Positions 28,610 to 39,150 of a stretch of DNA of 42,894 nt are shown piece after piece; position 1 is the stretch's first letter, and each line of letters begins with the position of its first letter. The DNA is taken from the NCBI GenBank assembly GCA_002633005.1, contig NMRA01000022.1, positions 448,869 to 491,762 of the forward strand. The letters are read 5' to 3'. The DNA is from Phoronis australis (taxonomy: Eukaryota; Phoronida; Phoronidae). The notes below the pieces were generated by a model, which saw only the letters and a list, made by a program, of their open reading frames with translations, searched no databases and was not told where the DNA came from. Position numbers and translations under genes: made by a program.

Positions 28610-28757
28610 CATCCACTCGCTCTGCAGTTTCTTGTCTTAGATTTGTCGGGAAGGCAAGGAACTTAACATGTCACATCCACGGATATTTTTCTATTTGATC
28701 CAACTTTCTGCCATCAGAGTTACAGCCCACAGCACAGCAGGAATATTTCGATGGCAT
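28610..28757 (-). pseudogene. Possible degenerate THAP-type zinc finger fragment
   Basis: On the minus strand from the ATG at 28757, MPSKYSCCAVGCNSDGRK starts like many THAP domains (Cys-x-x-x-Cys near the N-terminus). A stop follows at 28671-28673. Further on, in another frame, KLQSEWMKQVHW resembles the conserved Trp region of THAP domains. The parts are not in one frame, so at best this is a decayed copy, perhaps from a P-element-like transposon. Confidence 0.25.
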
Positions 28758-29174
28758 TGGAAGGATGAATAGAGAAATGAAGCCAAGAAAAACTCGTAAA
28801 AAATACAACAACAACAAAGAACATGATTGTGGAACTTCAATGGCGCGAGAACAAGGCAACAAAAGTGCTTGACAGATACTGCAGCATTGTGGGTAAATAC
28901 AGTGAGATTCAAGTGTCATTGTGTAATCCAGGATGGCACTATTCACAGGTACCTGTATCTGCCTCTGTATGGTGCAGGTTGGTTTTAAAAATCACATCTT
29001 TCCACAACCTCCATCTGGACACACTGAATGTTCAAAAGTGCCAGCAAGAAACAAAATATCGACCTCTTTTCGTATGAGGGCCCGATGCACTGACTATTCA
29101 ATATCATCTATTAGCTCCACTTCTCCCTCGATCAGCCAGTCATGAGGGCCCCATACACTGAATGTTTAGTGTAG

Positions 29175-29180
29175 TTTATT
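29175..29180 (-). terminator. TRMT112 polyadenylation signal AATAAA
   Basis: AATAAA on the minus strand begins two bases after the TRMT112 stop codon. If used, the 3' UTR would be only a few tens of bases long. I saw no other AATAAA close downstream. Confidence 0.55.
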
Positions 29181-29182
29181 TT

Positions 29183-29284
29183 CTATACTTCATCTTCTTT
29201 CAGCAGCATATTGGGAATTCCATTTGAGATGGGGAACTTCCTGCCAGATTCAGGGCAAACAAGACTTCCTTCTACTACTTCAAC
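29183..29284 (-). CDS. TRMT112: TRMT112 coding exon 4 (stop codon)
   Basis: Residues 90-122: [17 protein letters not shown] followed by [11 protein letters not shown] and an acidic tail ending in Val. Human has VEVIEGTLQCPESGRMF and PISRGIPNMLL. The acceptor is TTTTTATAG. Confidence 0.97.
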   Translation of the reverse strand, partial: VEVVEGSLVCPESGRKFPISNGIPNMLLKEDEV

Positions 29285-32200
29285 CTATAAAAACAATACA
29301 CACATGTTAAATATAGCATTTTTGCAGACAATAGATGCAATTATTATCTATTATAACAAAAACATCACCATCCATTGTTCAACATTGACTCTGCTCTGGA
29401 TAACTTCTTTGTTTGAAGTAATAAATTAATTTATCATAAACCATAATAAACTTTGAGTGTGAATAAGGAAATACACTCAATGTTTAAGTTCTCCTTTAAC
29501 AAATTATGGAATTAGTTCTTAAATGTATATCGCAAACATTTTAAGTCAGGTCAGCACGCCACCTGTGACCACACTGCGTGACCTAATATAAGTCTGAAAA
29601 GATCTCAGCTGTCCTCTTCAGGACAAGAACGTATACGCCAAGTTTAATAAGCATCCCGAGAGTGGTTTGGCTGATAAAAGAGGCAGATGCAAAAAAAACG
29701 GCTCAAAATCAAATAAAAAAAACAGCCACTAGGTGGTGTACACTGCGTCAAATCCATCCGAAAAAGTAAAGATAGCATTACCTTTTTTATTATAAAAACC
29801 TCTTTACCAAATTTCATTACAGGAGCAACGTGGGACGTTGAAATGTGCCCACAAATGCACCGAAAACGGTGTGCTTCTAGGGTTATTTGTTTCATAAAAA
29901 TGTCCACCAGATGGCGCAAAAACGTCTAATCCATCTGAAAGCGGGAATATGCTATTGTTTCTTTAATAGAAAGCTATTTACCAAATTTCATAAAAATCTG
30001 TCAATGAACTTCAGAGAAACAACGGAAAACGGAAAAAATGAAATTGCCACTATGGGGCACAGCGTTCGGTGGATCTGCCTGAAAGATGGCATCGTCTGTT
30101 GTTACCTTCGTATAAATACAATTACTAAATTGAATAAAGAACCTGCAGTGGTTTTAGGAGATGCAGCTATAGGCGCAAAACAAAACAGAACTACCACTAG
30201 GAGGCGCCACAGTAGTCAAAGTCGTCATCGTCAACTATCCTCTTCACACTGAAAATATGTACACCAATTTTCAAAACCATCCTCAGGATGGTTTGGTTGA
30301 TCGAGGGGTGGACACCAAAAAAATCGAAAACACAAAAAATGGCCAATAGGCGGTGCAAAGTACCTTGACTCCATCAGAAAATGGGAGGATAGCATCATCT
30401 CACCAAAAGATGCCTAAATTCCAAATTTTCTGAAAATCCGTTGAAATACAGAGGTAAACCTAAAAAACAAAAATTGCCACTAGGGGGCATACGGCTAGTC
30501 AGATCTGTCCGAAAGTTGTCGTCATCCGTTGTCAACATCAAATTAATACACTTGCTAAATTTAATAAAGATCCTGCAAATGGTTTAGGAGATACAACCAT
30601 GGGCACAAAAAAACAAAACTGCCACTAGGAGGCTGAACAGTAGTCGAAGTCTTCCAATTGAGGAACGTTACTGTATGCTACGTACACAAAATGTTGCATA
30701 ATAGAGGAGAAGGGGTGTTTTGGCTATAGTCTCTTAGGTGACGTCCACACACAGACATACCCTAGAACAAGTTACTCCTGGAACGAGTTTTTGCTAGCTT
30801 TGAGTGCTGTGTGGACGGTATTAAAACTAGCGCAACTTACCCCACTTGTGACAATTTACTCCACAACTTATTCCACCTTATCTAGGTAAGGCAACTTGTT
30901 CTAGGGTAACTTGCGCTACTTCTAATTCCTGTGTGACAGGCAAACCTGGGGCAAGGTGGAAGTAATTATCAGCTGTGGTTACATACAGACGGGTTTTCTT
31001 TTGCACATCATATTCGCATTAGGTCTCAATTGTCACGCAAACAGAGACAACTTCCACCTTACCCTAGTTATTAGATGTGTGTGTGTGTGTGGATGCTGTA
31101 CTCAAAAGTGGGGTAAGTTGCACTAGTGCAAGTTGTTCTAGGGTAGGCTGTGTGCAGACGAGACTTTTGAGAAACTGGTCCCAGTACTGTAAACACAGTA
31201 TAAAAGCAGATTAATAATTATTAAAAAGATAACATTGTATAGAAATATGACGAAATATAATATTATATTGTGAATTACGTAATATGCTGATTAAAATTAC
31301 AAAACAATTGGTTGGCTACCTCCATTAAGATGTGGTGTGCAGCTTTTAAAAACTCTTCATCTTTTTCATAACCATTCACCACTTCTGTCGGAACGGCATC
31401 AAGGCGACCAACCTGAAAAGCAGTTTTCATCAAGATAACATCGCACAGTAAACCTGAACAGTTTTTGACAAAAAATGGATCCAAGTTATGGGCTTAAAAA
31501 GGAACCCTATTCAATGTCACTTGTCTGCTACCAATTCAATGGGAATACTCCTAGTGCCCTGCAGAGGGCACTGTGTTCCATCCTGTACACTGCAGAACTT
31601 CCTACGTTGCTAACTTCTCCGTTCCCTCTTTCTGACAGCAAAAATAGGAAGTGTTCCTGCTCTGGTGCAGGTTAACATGGACCAGGTTGTGAAAGAAGCT
31701 AGTGTGATCCCTTGACGATGTTTCGCTTTTTCATACATTTTTGCCCTATGCCATTATCTTCGCTGCTCGTTCCCCCCTCCAGTAGTTCGTTTTTACAGTC
31801 CCTGATTTATGATAATTCTCGACTAATTGCATGCAAAAATATCCTCACAATTGTCTTTTCGAAAGCTGATTACCTCGGTATAAATACTGAAAATGTTGTT
31901 AATTGTTGTTTACGATATTTACATGGTCAAGATGTAATAAACCAAAATTCTGTAAATCACTACTTTAGTTGAAAAATTTGTCGAAACAAAATTTCACTTC
32001 CTCATCATACAATGAGTTGAATAGGTGAAGTGCAACCATATTTTCACTCTTTTTCATGTTCTGTTTACCTCTCATTTTTCAACCATTTATACCAACATAA
32101 CATTAAACCCTCATTTCTCAAATCTATTGGCTAATATCAACCTGCACCCTATTTATATTGACAGAGTGTTTCAGTTGGTCATTTTTCCAGTCATACTAAG

Positions 32201-35200
32201 GTGTTACACTCTCTGTAAGTAGAAGATTCCATGGTCAAGTGGTTAAAGCAGTGGAGTGAAAACTAGAAGATCCCCAGTTCAAATCCAGTATTGCCCCAAG
32301 AAAAAATTGCAAAAAACAAGGACTCAACTTTGACCACAATGAGTGTACCACATAGCCCAACCATGCTCATTCATATCTGAGAACGCTATAGGTAGGGATG
32401 GTTGGACAATTGACCGACTGAAAGGAAATGATGATGTGAATAGGCTAGAGGTAGGTGTCAATCAGTGATTTACAAACTTTTTTCAACATAGACCCCCTGG
32501 TGAACTCTGTACCGGTAATCCAATATTAACCTTCTGATGACTTTTCGCGGAACCATAAAATGTTTTTTCAGGGACAGGTCCACAACGTTGCTTACAGGAA
32601 ATCAAGTGAAGGATTCCTTTAAGTTTGTTAAAATACGTTCAATCATTTTGACAATAATGGATGTCGAAGAAATATCTACTAGAATTTCTGTTTCTGTTTC
32701 TGTGGTGACGTCAGAGGGTAGGCACCGAGATAGCCTCTGGCCCTCCTCCTTCCAGTATCGCACGCAATGTAAATTTGGAGATGCAACCAAGTTCGTGTTG
32801 GTTACACACTCTTCGATCTTTTCCCCTGATACGAGTTTTTGCTGCATCTCCGTATTGCCACCCTCGTTCTATGAATTTAAAATGGTCACTACGGGGAGTT
32901 CGAGTAGTAGAATCCCAACCAAAACTTGTCTAGTGTTGGTGAACCCTGAACATACACCTCTGTGTCGAGTTTCACCAAGATTTGTTCGTCTGCTCTCTGA
33001 ATGTTATCCGGAAAGGCTTTTTTAGCAAGGCACAATTTGTCAAAATTAAAATGGCTACTAGGACTAGAGATTGGTTGGTCAAATCTTCAAGAAAATTGAC
33101 TGGTGGCAACACAGTCCCTCAAGTGACAAGTTTGATAAAGATCCATCACTAAGTTCTCTATGTGTCATATAGAAACACATTTTGGCATGAAATACGTTGT
33201 TGGAAACTAAAATGACCACTCAGGGCTGCTGAAGTAAACAAATCCTTCCGAAAATTGCCCAGTGACACAGTGTACTTCTGCCATACACACTGTCAGTCCA
33301 CTGCTTTAACAAGTTTTAACAAAAAATACCGTAAACATTTTGTTAAAACATGTTCAGTTCATTTTCACAATACTTAGTAGTGTACCCAAATGCTAAAATT
33401 GCCACTACTTCGGGAGCATGACTATAGTCAAATCCACTCAAAAACTGACTGGTGCCAGTGTATTTCGGTCTTGAATCTCGGTCAATTTTCACAAAATGTC
33501 TGTCAACAGGTTCTCAGGCATCTAGAAAGTTTAATATTTATGACAAGGAATACCTTGTCAAAAAAGGCCACTAGATGGTGCGAATGAAGTCACATATGTA
33601 AGAAAATGTGTCAAGTTTCATTACAATCTATTGAGTTATTTAGACAATAATCATCAGAGCAAATATAACTTATCAAGACAAAAAATGGTCACAAGGGGGT
33701 GCTGTTGTCGAATCCATCTCAAAATTGACTGAAGCCCATGCAATAAATTCTAGAGTTAATTCAAAAAACATTAATGATATGCAATTTAAACTCATTCTAG
33801 TTCCCTGATGACCACCAAACTATCACCTGAAATTCCATCTGCCTTAAATGATCCGCAGGTTATTATTGACCCTCTGGAAGAACCTATTGACCCCTAGGGT
33901 CGATATCAACCTTTTGCCAACCATTACTGTTCATAGACCAATAGATTTTCGAACTAATATAAAACCACGTCACAGCAGCTTTTGGAAGTTATTACACTGA
34001 TAAAGACTCACAGTGAAGTGTATAGTGTTATAGGAAATAGGAAGAAAAGAGAAATCACAATTAGCTTGAAATACTCACATTGTGGGCTGCCTGCTTAAGG
34101 GCATTCCAGTCAACCCTGGGGATAAGTCTGGCAATAAACTCTGCATTGAAGTCAATCTCTGTTTCCTTCACTTCCTGGGGCTAGAGACGAGAATGTGAAA
34201 ACCAAGCTGAAATATGTTCACTAAGGGGCACAGTGATAGACAAATTATCCGAAAGTTGTTGTCACCTGTCCTCAGATTTATAGGAACACATTTACCAAAT
34301 TGCCAATTGGGGGCACAGTGGCAGTTGGGTCGGTCCAAAACTTATCATCATCTGTCATCTGCTTCACAGGAAAATACCGGGGTACCTGCCAAATTTCAAT
34401 AGGATCCAGTGAGGGGTTTAGGATATACAGTAGCTGATGCCACACGCCAGGGCGTCGGATGGCCAGACAGAGATGACAACAATATGTACTCAGTTACGCA
34501 TTAATGTGGGCCCATCAACATAGCTTAACTGGTGACAAACTTTTCATCGAGGGTATGTTGCGGTGTCTAAAGCTGATGTAATTGCAGTCTCTATTTCAGT
34601 TCCCAAAATCTTGAACTCACCATTTTTATACTGCGCACGCTCCAATTTTTACCGCACTCGCTAGGTGATGTGACTTCATGACCTAAATCTTTAAATAGGC
34701 CAAAGGTGAGCCATTGCAGTCCAAATGTCCATTTCCAAAATGCCCCCACTACTTGTCATTAATTGGCGTTACTTGAAACTGATTGCATTTCAATGAATTA
34801 TTGTTTGTATTTGGTAAAAATAAATGCTGTTGATATGACATTTAATAGCCTTTGTGCACATATTTGACATTTTAATGTTTAACAACACGGCAAATGCACG
34901 GCTGGTTCCCGGCAGCACGTACGCAGAGGGTGGGGACTTCAGCTTTCAAAGTTCACTGGTAGGACCGCAACTTCTGACCTTCGGCCTGGTTAAAAGAATG
35001 AGGTCATATCTCTTGGCGTGTGCCAAGTGAAAATGGTGAGTTCACGATTTTGGGAACTGAAATAGAGACTGCTCCAAGAAAAAGTTTGATAACGGGAGTA
35101 TTTGTTCGAGTTCGAAGGAATTAAACACATCGACAACCTCCTAAGGTGTTCTTCTATGCGCAAAAGGTATTTATACACAATGTGACTTTGATGTTTTAGT

Positions 35201-38200
35201 CGGTGCGAGGCATAATTCGCCGAAAAGCTTCCAGCGTATGGAGCGCCTATAGGAGCTACATCGCCTCTGGTCGGGCCAACAGAGGCGATGGTCATTGCCC
35301 ATGTTTTAGCAGCATATGTCAAAACACTCGAGCTGAAATTTGGCTACAAGGTGCCCGCGGCCATTACTTGGTTAGTCAGTTTTCCGCAGTGTGGCGTATG
35401 GGGAAACATAGTGTTCAATATTTAGGTTCTCCAAAGGTTTGCTAGTTGTGTTTTTTAAAAATCAGTCAGAACATAAGTCCTAAATGTGGCTTTCGGTGAC
35501 AATATATATAGTAACCAGGGCTCGACGCTATTAAAATCGCCAGGTCGCATTTTGCGACCTAGCCAGAATCCCAGGTCGCATTTCCAAAATCCAGCTCACA
35601 TTCATAAATGCCAGGTCGCAAAATTTTCCCGCCATTTTTACGCGCCAAAATTGATTTTAGATCATCGAGAAAATTTTTAGATTATGCTCTTTCCTGCCGC
35701 GTTAAATGCTCACAAATTTCAGATCCAAAAACTGACTTCGTTCATGCAGGTACGGCGTTACTGTTCTACACGACCGCCTTTGAAAGTCTCTAGAGCGCAA
35801 GTCAAGTTCCCGAAGTGAAAGTTGAATTAGCGCTCTCTAACTGACACGTGCATTCGAGTAGCTAAGTTTGCGATTTGAAAAGGGAGAAAATGCCCGTTGA
35901 AAAAGTATCCGGGATTTTGCTAGGTCTGACCTGCTACTGGCTGTCATCAAAGTCGCTAAAGATTCAAACTAACTCCGAGGGCAAATTCCCTCCGCTTTTT
36001 GTTCGCAGCCCAAATTTTGCAACTTAACTCATGTTTGAAAAACGTCTGTCGAAAAAAAATCCGTGAAACGATGCTTTAACCGAATAAACAATTCAGTGCA
36101 AATTTCACAACAAAAATGTGGTACTTATGCTGTTTACGTACTCAACAATTAGTTTTCCATGAAGTGAATAGCCTCCAAATAATTCCCGACTCCCTCCGTG
36201 CGAGTTTCCATCTGGTAATGGCAAGTTTGCTCAATACCTTCCAGGTACGGGGAAAATAGGTCAGTCACAAAACGACACGCATGTCACTAGTGTTAACTTT
36301 CTTTCGGAGGTATAAAACAAAGCCGGGATTTGGTTTTTACATATTGAGAAAAGACGTTTTTTGAAAATGGAATTTGTTGTGTAAAATGAGAGTGACACAC
36401 CATATAGGCTGCGAGTCAATTTTAAACTACGCGCGGTCGTTTGTAGTGCGATATGATGGGCGCTAGCCTAAACTGTGGGCGCTTAATTGGAAATTCTCAA
36501 AAGTTGAGGGGGAACGCTTAGTAGATCAGTGAGCGCTTATTGTGAAACACTTCAAAGGTAGGGAGTAGGCTTGTGCGTTAGCATAGTCGTTAACCTGAGT
36601 GTTTGGGGTAATAAGATATTAAAAGACTACAATGGTAAGAAACGTTATAATAATACGATTTTGCGAGGCAAACTCCATCTAGTAGGGGTGACTTTCTGCA
36701 TATCGTTACCATACCACCTACTGTACACTGTATCCTTTTTAGCCACCCGGAATAATTTTGTTTATAATTGCCCGCTTCAGCTGGAACATGATTGTTTCTA
36801 TTGGTGGTCCGGGGAGCGAAAAGTTGCAGGGGAGGGGGCGGGGGGAGGTGTATGAAGAGAAGAATAAAAAGTTCGCTAACCACAATTTCGCATCTAGTAA
36901 CCGTTTAGTTGCAATAGCTGGCTACGGGCATACAATATAGGGTTTGGAGAGCATCGACCTCGAGAAACATCGGAACCGGAAAATATCAGTTCTGAGTTAC
37001 ATCCGTCCCGGGGAAAAGCATCAGGTCTATTATAACCGCCGGAAATCTACGAGTTCATTTTCAAATAAACCATTGGCACCCGGGTGCTTAACAGTGCCAA
37101 GCCGGTATACTCTTTCATTTAGGACTGCCGCTGTTCTCTTTTGATGTGCAGCTTTGAAACGGTGTGCACGCGTGAGTTCACGCACTTGAATCGCTGGAAT
37201 AGGCCTACACTTTACGTTGGCAATCATATTTCACGCACGTAGCCCCAGAAACAAGTAATGGGGTTTGAGAATTTCTTGGCAACTGAAAGTAAAGATGTGA
37301 TCGTCGTTTGGGGATTAATAGGTTGTCATTTTCACTTTGGCTGTCTTATGGGATAAAAACGAGGCGTACATAACTAAGTCACGATTGTCTTGCCGGGACC
37401 GCTTGCACGCTAACAACGGGACCGACCAGTAGCGCAGTGCGATATCAGGGATATTGTCGTGGATATTTGGTAAAGGTAATAAGGACAACTTAAGCGAAAA
37501 ACAAACATACAATGTATTTGTCCAACACAAAGTTTGATAAGTTGCTCGCTTAAGAATTAATAGAAACACCAGTGTTTTTTGAGGTTTTATCACGTGTTAT
37601 GTGGCCCGAAACTTTCTTCGGCAAATCCGGAAATTTGCAAAAGTGGCCGAAAATGTTAGCCAATGAAACGCGTCAAAGATCGATTCTGCATATCCCATGG
37701 TCACGCGACTTGCTTACAAGTCATCGGGAGGGCTGTTCTCAGTTAGTGATCTTTTGAACTTGGATTTGGCAACAACCAAGTAATGCCGGGGTCGGATTAA
37801 CAATAGTTGCTTTATATTTGCCAGGTATCTGCCGAGAAGTGTAAAAACTCAGCTCGCATTCGTAGGAAATTCCAGATCGCATTTTGCGACTTGATACGAG
37901 CTGACAAAAATCTCAGCTCGCATTTCCAAATTTCAGGTCGCAAATGCGACCTGCACTCTGCAGCTCGTTATGTCGAGCCCCGGTAACACAACAATTACAT
38001 AAAGGTAAGCCTTTATTTCAGCTAAGAATTTACAACAATACGTAGTATTTTCAATTAAATTTAATGCAAAATGTGCCAAAACGTCCGATGATTAGGTCAC
38101 TTGACTGTAGCAGTGTAGGTCACTGTAGGTATTGGGACTATTGGGGACGATTAGAAGCTAGAGAACGCCTGTGGGTTTATGCATGACATTACAATCACTT

Positions 38201-38294
38201 TACATGTTTCCCTTACCTCAATCAGTAGTGGGAATCCTTTCGTGACATTTTTAATTATATTAGAAGTCAGCATATTATGGGTTAGCAGCTTCAT
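29183..38294 (-). CDS. TRMT112: TRMT112, methyltransferase activator subunit (4 exons, complete)
   Basis: TRMT112 (Trm112) is a small obligate partner that stabilises several S-adenosylmethionine-dependent methyltransferases. These act on tRNA (TRMT11, ALKBH8), 18S rRNA (BUD23, METTL5) and the release factor eRF1 (HEMK2/N6AMT1). Coding exons on the minus strand are 38294-38217, 34174-34079, 31412-31320 and 29284-29183, all joined in phase 0. They give 122 residues, against 125 in human. Signatures are MKLLTHNML, the [11 protein letters not shown] block, the [20 protein letters not shown] block and [19 protein letters not shown]. The only cysteine is the one in VCPESG, so the four-Cys zinc site of yeast Trm112 is absent, as it is in human. 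The 369-nt coding sequence is spread over 9.1 kb. It converges on NUP107. Confidence 0.97.
29525..29600. mobile_element. Half of a foldback MITE related to 18930-19072
   Basis: GCAAACATTTTAAGTCAGG followed by GCACGCCACCTGTG and CTGCGTGACC follows the same order as the left arm of the element in NUP107 intron 17. No matching right arm is visible here. It lies in TRMT112 intron 3. Confidence 0.55.
29640..30650 (-). repeat. Tandem-unit CTCF-like repeat, reverse orientation (TRMT112 intron 3)
   Basis: Same family as 2317-5350 read on the other strand. The end sequence around 29838-29885 (GCAACGTGGGACGTTGAAA and on) mirrors 5285-5350. Motif boxes on the + strand start at 29726 (11/12), 29904 (12/12, CCACCAGATGGC), about 30049 (11/12), 30194 (11/12), 30344 (weak), 30477 (12/12, CCACTAGGGGGC) and 30622 (11/12), again about 145 bp apart. 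The left 200 bases belong to a second, truncated copy. Confidence 0.75.
30740..31164. mobile_element. 425-bp MITE with long imperfect inverted ends
   Basis: The left end GTCCACACACAGACATACCC followed by TAGAACAAGTTAC is mirrored at the right by TTGTTCTAGGGTAGGCTGTG and TGCAGACGAGAC. Subterminal GGGTAAGTTGC-type phrases recur inside in both orientations. There is a short GT run near 31077-31092 and no coding capacity. It lies in TRMT112 intron 3. Confidence 0.75.
31320..31412 (-). CDS. TRMT112: TRMT112 coding exon 3
   Basis: Residues 59-89: [20 protein letters not shown] then [11 protein letters not shown]. Human has LRLIQVPKGPVEGYEENEE then FLRTMHHLLLE. The acceptor is GCTTTTCAG; the donor GTAGCC is weaker than usual. 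Confidence 0.96.
31480..32220. other. TRMT112 intron 2, proximal part; nothing recognised
   Basis: About 740 bases of AT-rich sequence. Open frames here are short, on the strand opposite to the gene, and match no family I know. Confidence 0.55.
32228..32460 (+). repeat. tRNA-derived SINE
   Basis: TGGTCAAGTGG is a perfect A box and AGTTCAAATCC matches the B box at 9 of 11 positions, spaced as in a tRNA. A non-tRNA body of about 150 bases follows, including GACTGAAAGGAAATGATGATG. It lies in TRMT112 intron 2, opposite to the gene. Confidence 0.68.
32870..34515 (-). repeat. Second reverse copy of the tandem-unit repeat (TRMT112 introns 1-2)
   Basis: Diverged units repeat the order AAAATGG(C/T)CACTA.., GAATCC or AAATCC, then a TTCA.AAA phrase, at spacings of roughly 150-170 bp (for example near 32882, 33052, 33214, 33395, 33563 and 33686). 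The distal end, 34440-34515 (GGCGTCGGATGGCCAGACAG then AGATGAC.. and GTGGGCCCA), mirrors the left end of the copy at 2317. Most boxes here are decayed; the best is CCACTAGATGGT at 33568. TRMT112 exon 2 lies within this interval, so it is probably two pieces. Confidence 0.6.
34079..34174 (-). CDS. TRMT112: TRMT112 coding exon 2
   Basis: Residues 27-58: [20 protein letters not shown] then [12 protein letters not shown]. Human has the VEFNPNFVARMIPKVEWSAFLEAADN segment at this place. The acceptor is TAGCCCCAG and the donor a consensus GTGAGT. Confidence 0.97.
34584..35072. mobile_element. 490-bp foldback MITE in TRMT112 intron 1
   Basis: The left end GCAGTCTCTATTTCAGTTCC continues CAAAATC.TGAACTCACCATTTT and is mirrored by the right end, which finishes GGGAACTGAAATAGAGACTGC. 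Similarity continues inward (GACCTAAATCTTTAAATAGGCC against GGCCTGGTTAAAA..GAGGTCA). Arms are about 120 bp overall and there is no coding capacity. Confidence 0.8.
35516..37982. mobile_element. 2.5-kb DNA transposon relic with subterminal repeat arrays
   Basis: Ends are inverted: CAGGGCTCGAC at 35516 and GTCGAGCCCCG ending at 37982, flanked by GTAAC at 35511-35515 and 37983-37987. Just inside both ends lie several copies of CAGGTCGCATTTTGCGACC-type palindromic phrases or their variants (CAGCTCGCATT, CAGATCGCATT). Such arrays often bind transposase. The interior has only short frames and no recognisable transposase. The termini resemble those of the element at 10375. It occupies most of TRMT112 intron 1. 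Confidence 0.85.
38217..38294 (-). CDS. TRMT112: TRMT112 coding exon 1 (start codon)
   Basis: Residues 1-26: [20 protein letters not shown] then FPLLIE. The MKLLTHN start is nearly invariant in animals. The donor is GTAAGG. Human has about four more residues in the following loop. Confidence 0.96.
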
Positions 38295-38455
38295 TTTGGA
38301 AACTTCCACGCATCAGAGGCTGTATAGTGCCTGATCTGTTTTATATTCACGTTTCCTTGCTTCCGGAAGTTTATGCCACTTCGTTCCGACAAGAAAACAC
38401 TTTCGAATACAATGCACTTGCTTCAATAAACGATGGGCGGATTAGGCTACTACCA
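38295..38455 (-). promoter_or_regulatory. Presumed TRMT112 5' UTR and promoter region
   Basis: About 160 bases between the start codon and the LINE remnant. I see no TATA box or clear initiator. Position alone suggests the 5' UTR and proximal promoter. Confidence 0.3.
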
Positions 38456-39150
38456 GGATTGTTTTCATAACTTACGTTCAGTTAATCTGTCTCACTGTAA
38501 GAATATTTTGCATGATTTAGCCTGTAATAGGTGGTTGTTTGAAAGCCGTTCGAAACCAAAGTTAAGAACCTCAGTATGTTTTGCCTGATGAAGAATGTCT
38601 TTGAAGTTGAGACTTACGTGCATTTGGACTTAACTCGGCCTAGTAGGTCAATTCTTGCTCAAATTAGAACCGGAACCCTACAGCTATTGGTTGAGGTTGG
38701 GCGTTTTCGTTCTCTAGATTTTGATGACAGAATTTGCTGTCTTTGTCACACTGATCAGGTCGAAACTGAACTACATTTTCTGTTTGAGTGTCCGTTTTTC
38801 TTAGATGCCAGAAACACCTTTTACTGTCAAGTTGAGATTAAATATCCACGATTCCGTGCAGAAAGCTGTGAAAATAAATTAATTACAATCATGCAAAAAG
38901 ATATTATTACAAAAACTTCAGTTTTCATCAAAAATATTTTTGAACTCAAGGAAAAATTATGTTTATTTATGATCACTTTTATCTCGGCCTTCGCTTTCTG
39001 GTCCTCTTGCAATGCGCGTACACTTGTCTTTTCTTTTTTGTATCATGTATCTAAAGTGACTTATAAGCCCGTGGAGGGCTGGGAGTTCCTAGTCTTTGTA
39101 ACGTATTCATTGTTTAAATTCATTTGAACACATGTCACTATAATAAAAAA

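Noticed and set aside
32537-33025. 162-codon open frame on the + strand
   Set aside because: It overlaps the decayed tandem-unit repeat in TRMT112 intron 2, is antisense to the gene, and has no recognisable domain.
36571-36883. Overlapping 94- and 97-codon frames on both strands inside the 35516 element
   Set aside because: No transposase motif, antisense overlap, and low-complexity Gly or Pro runs from the GGGGAGGGGGCGGGG stretch.
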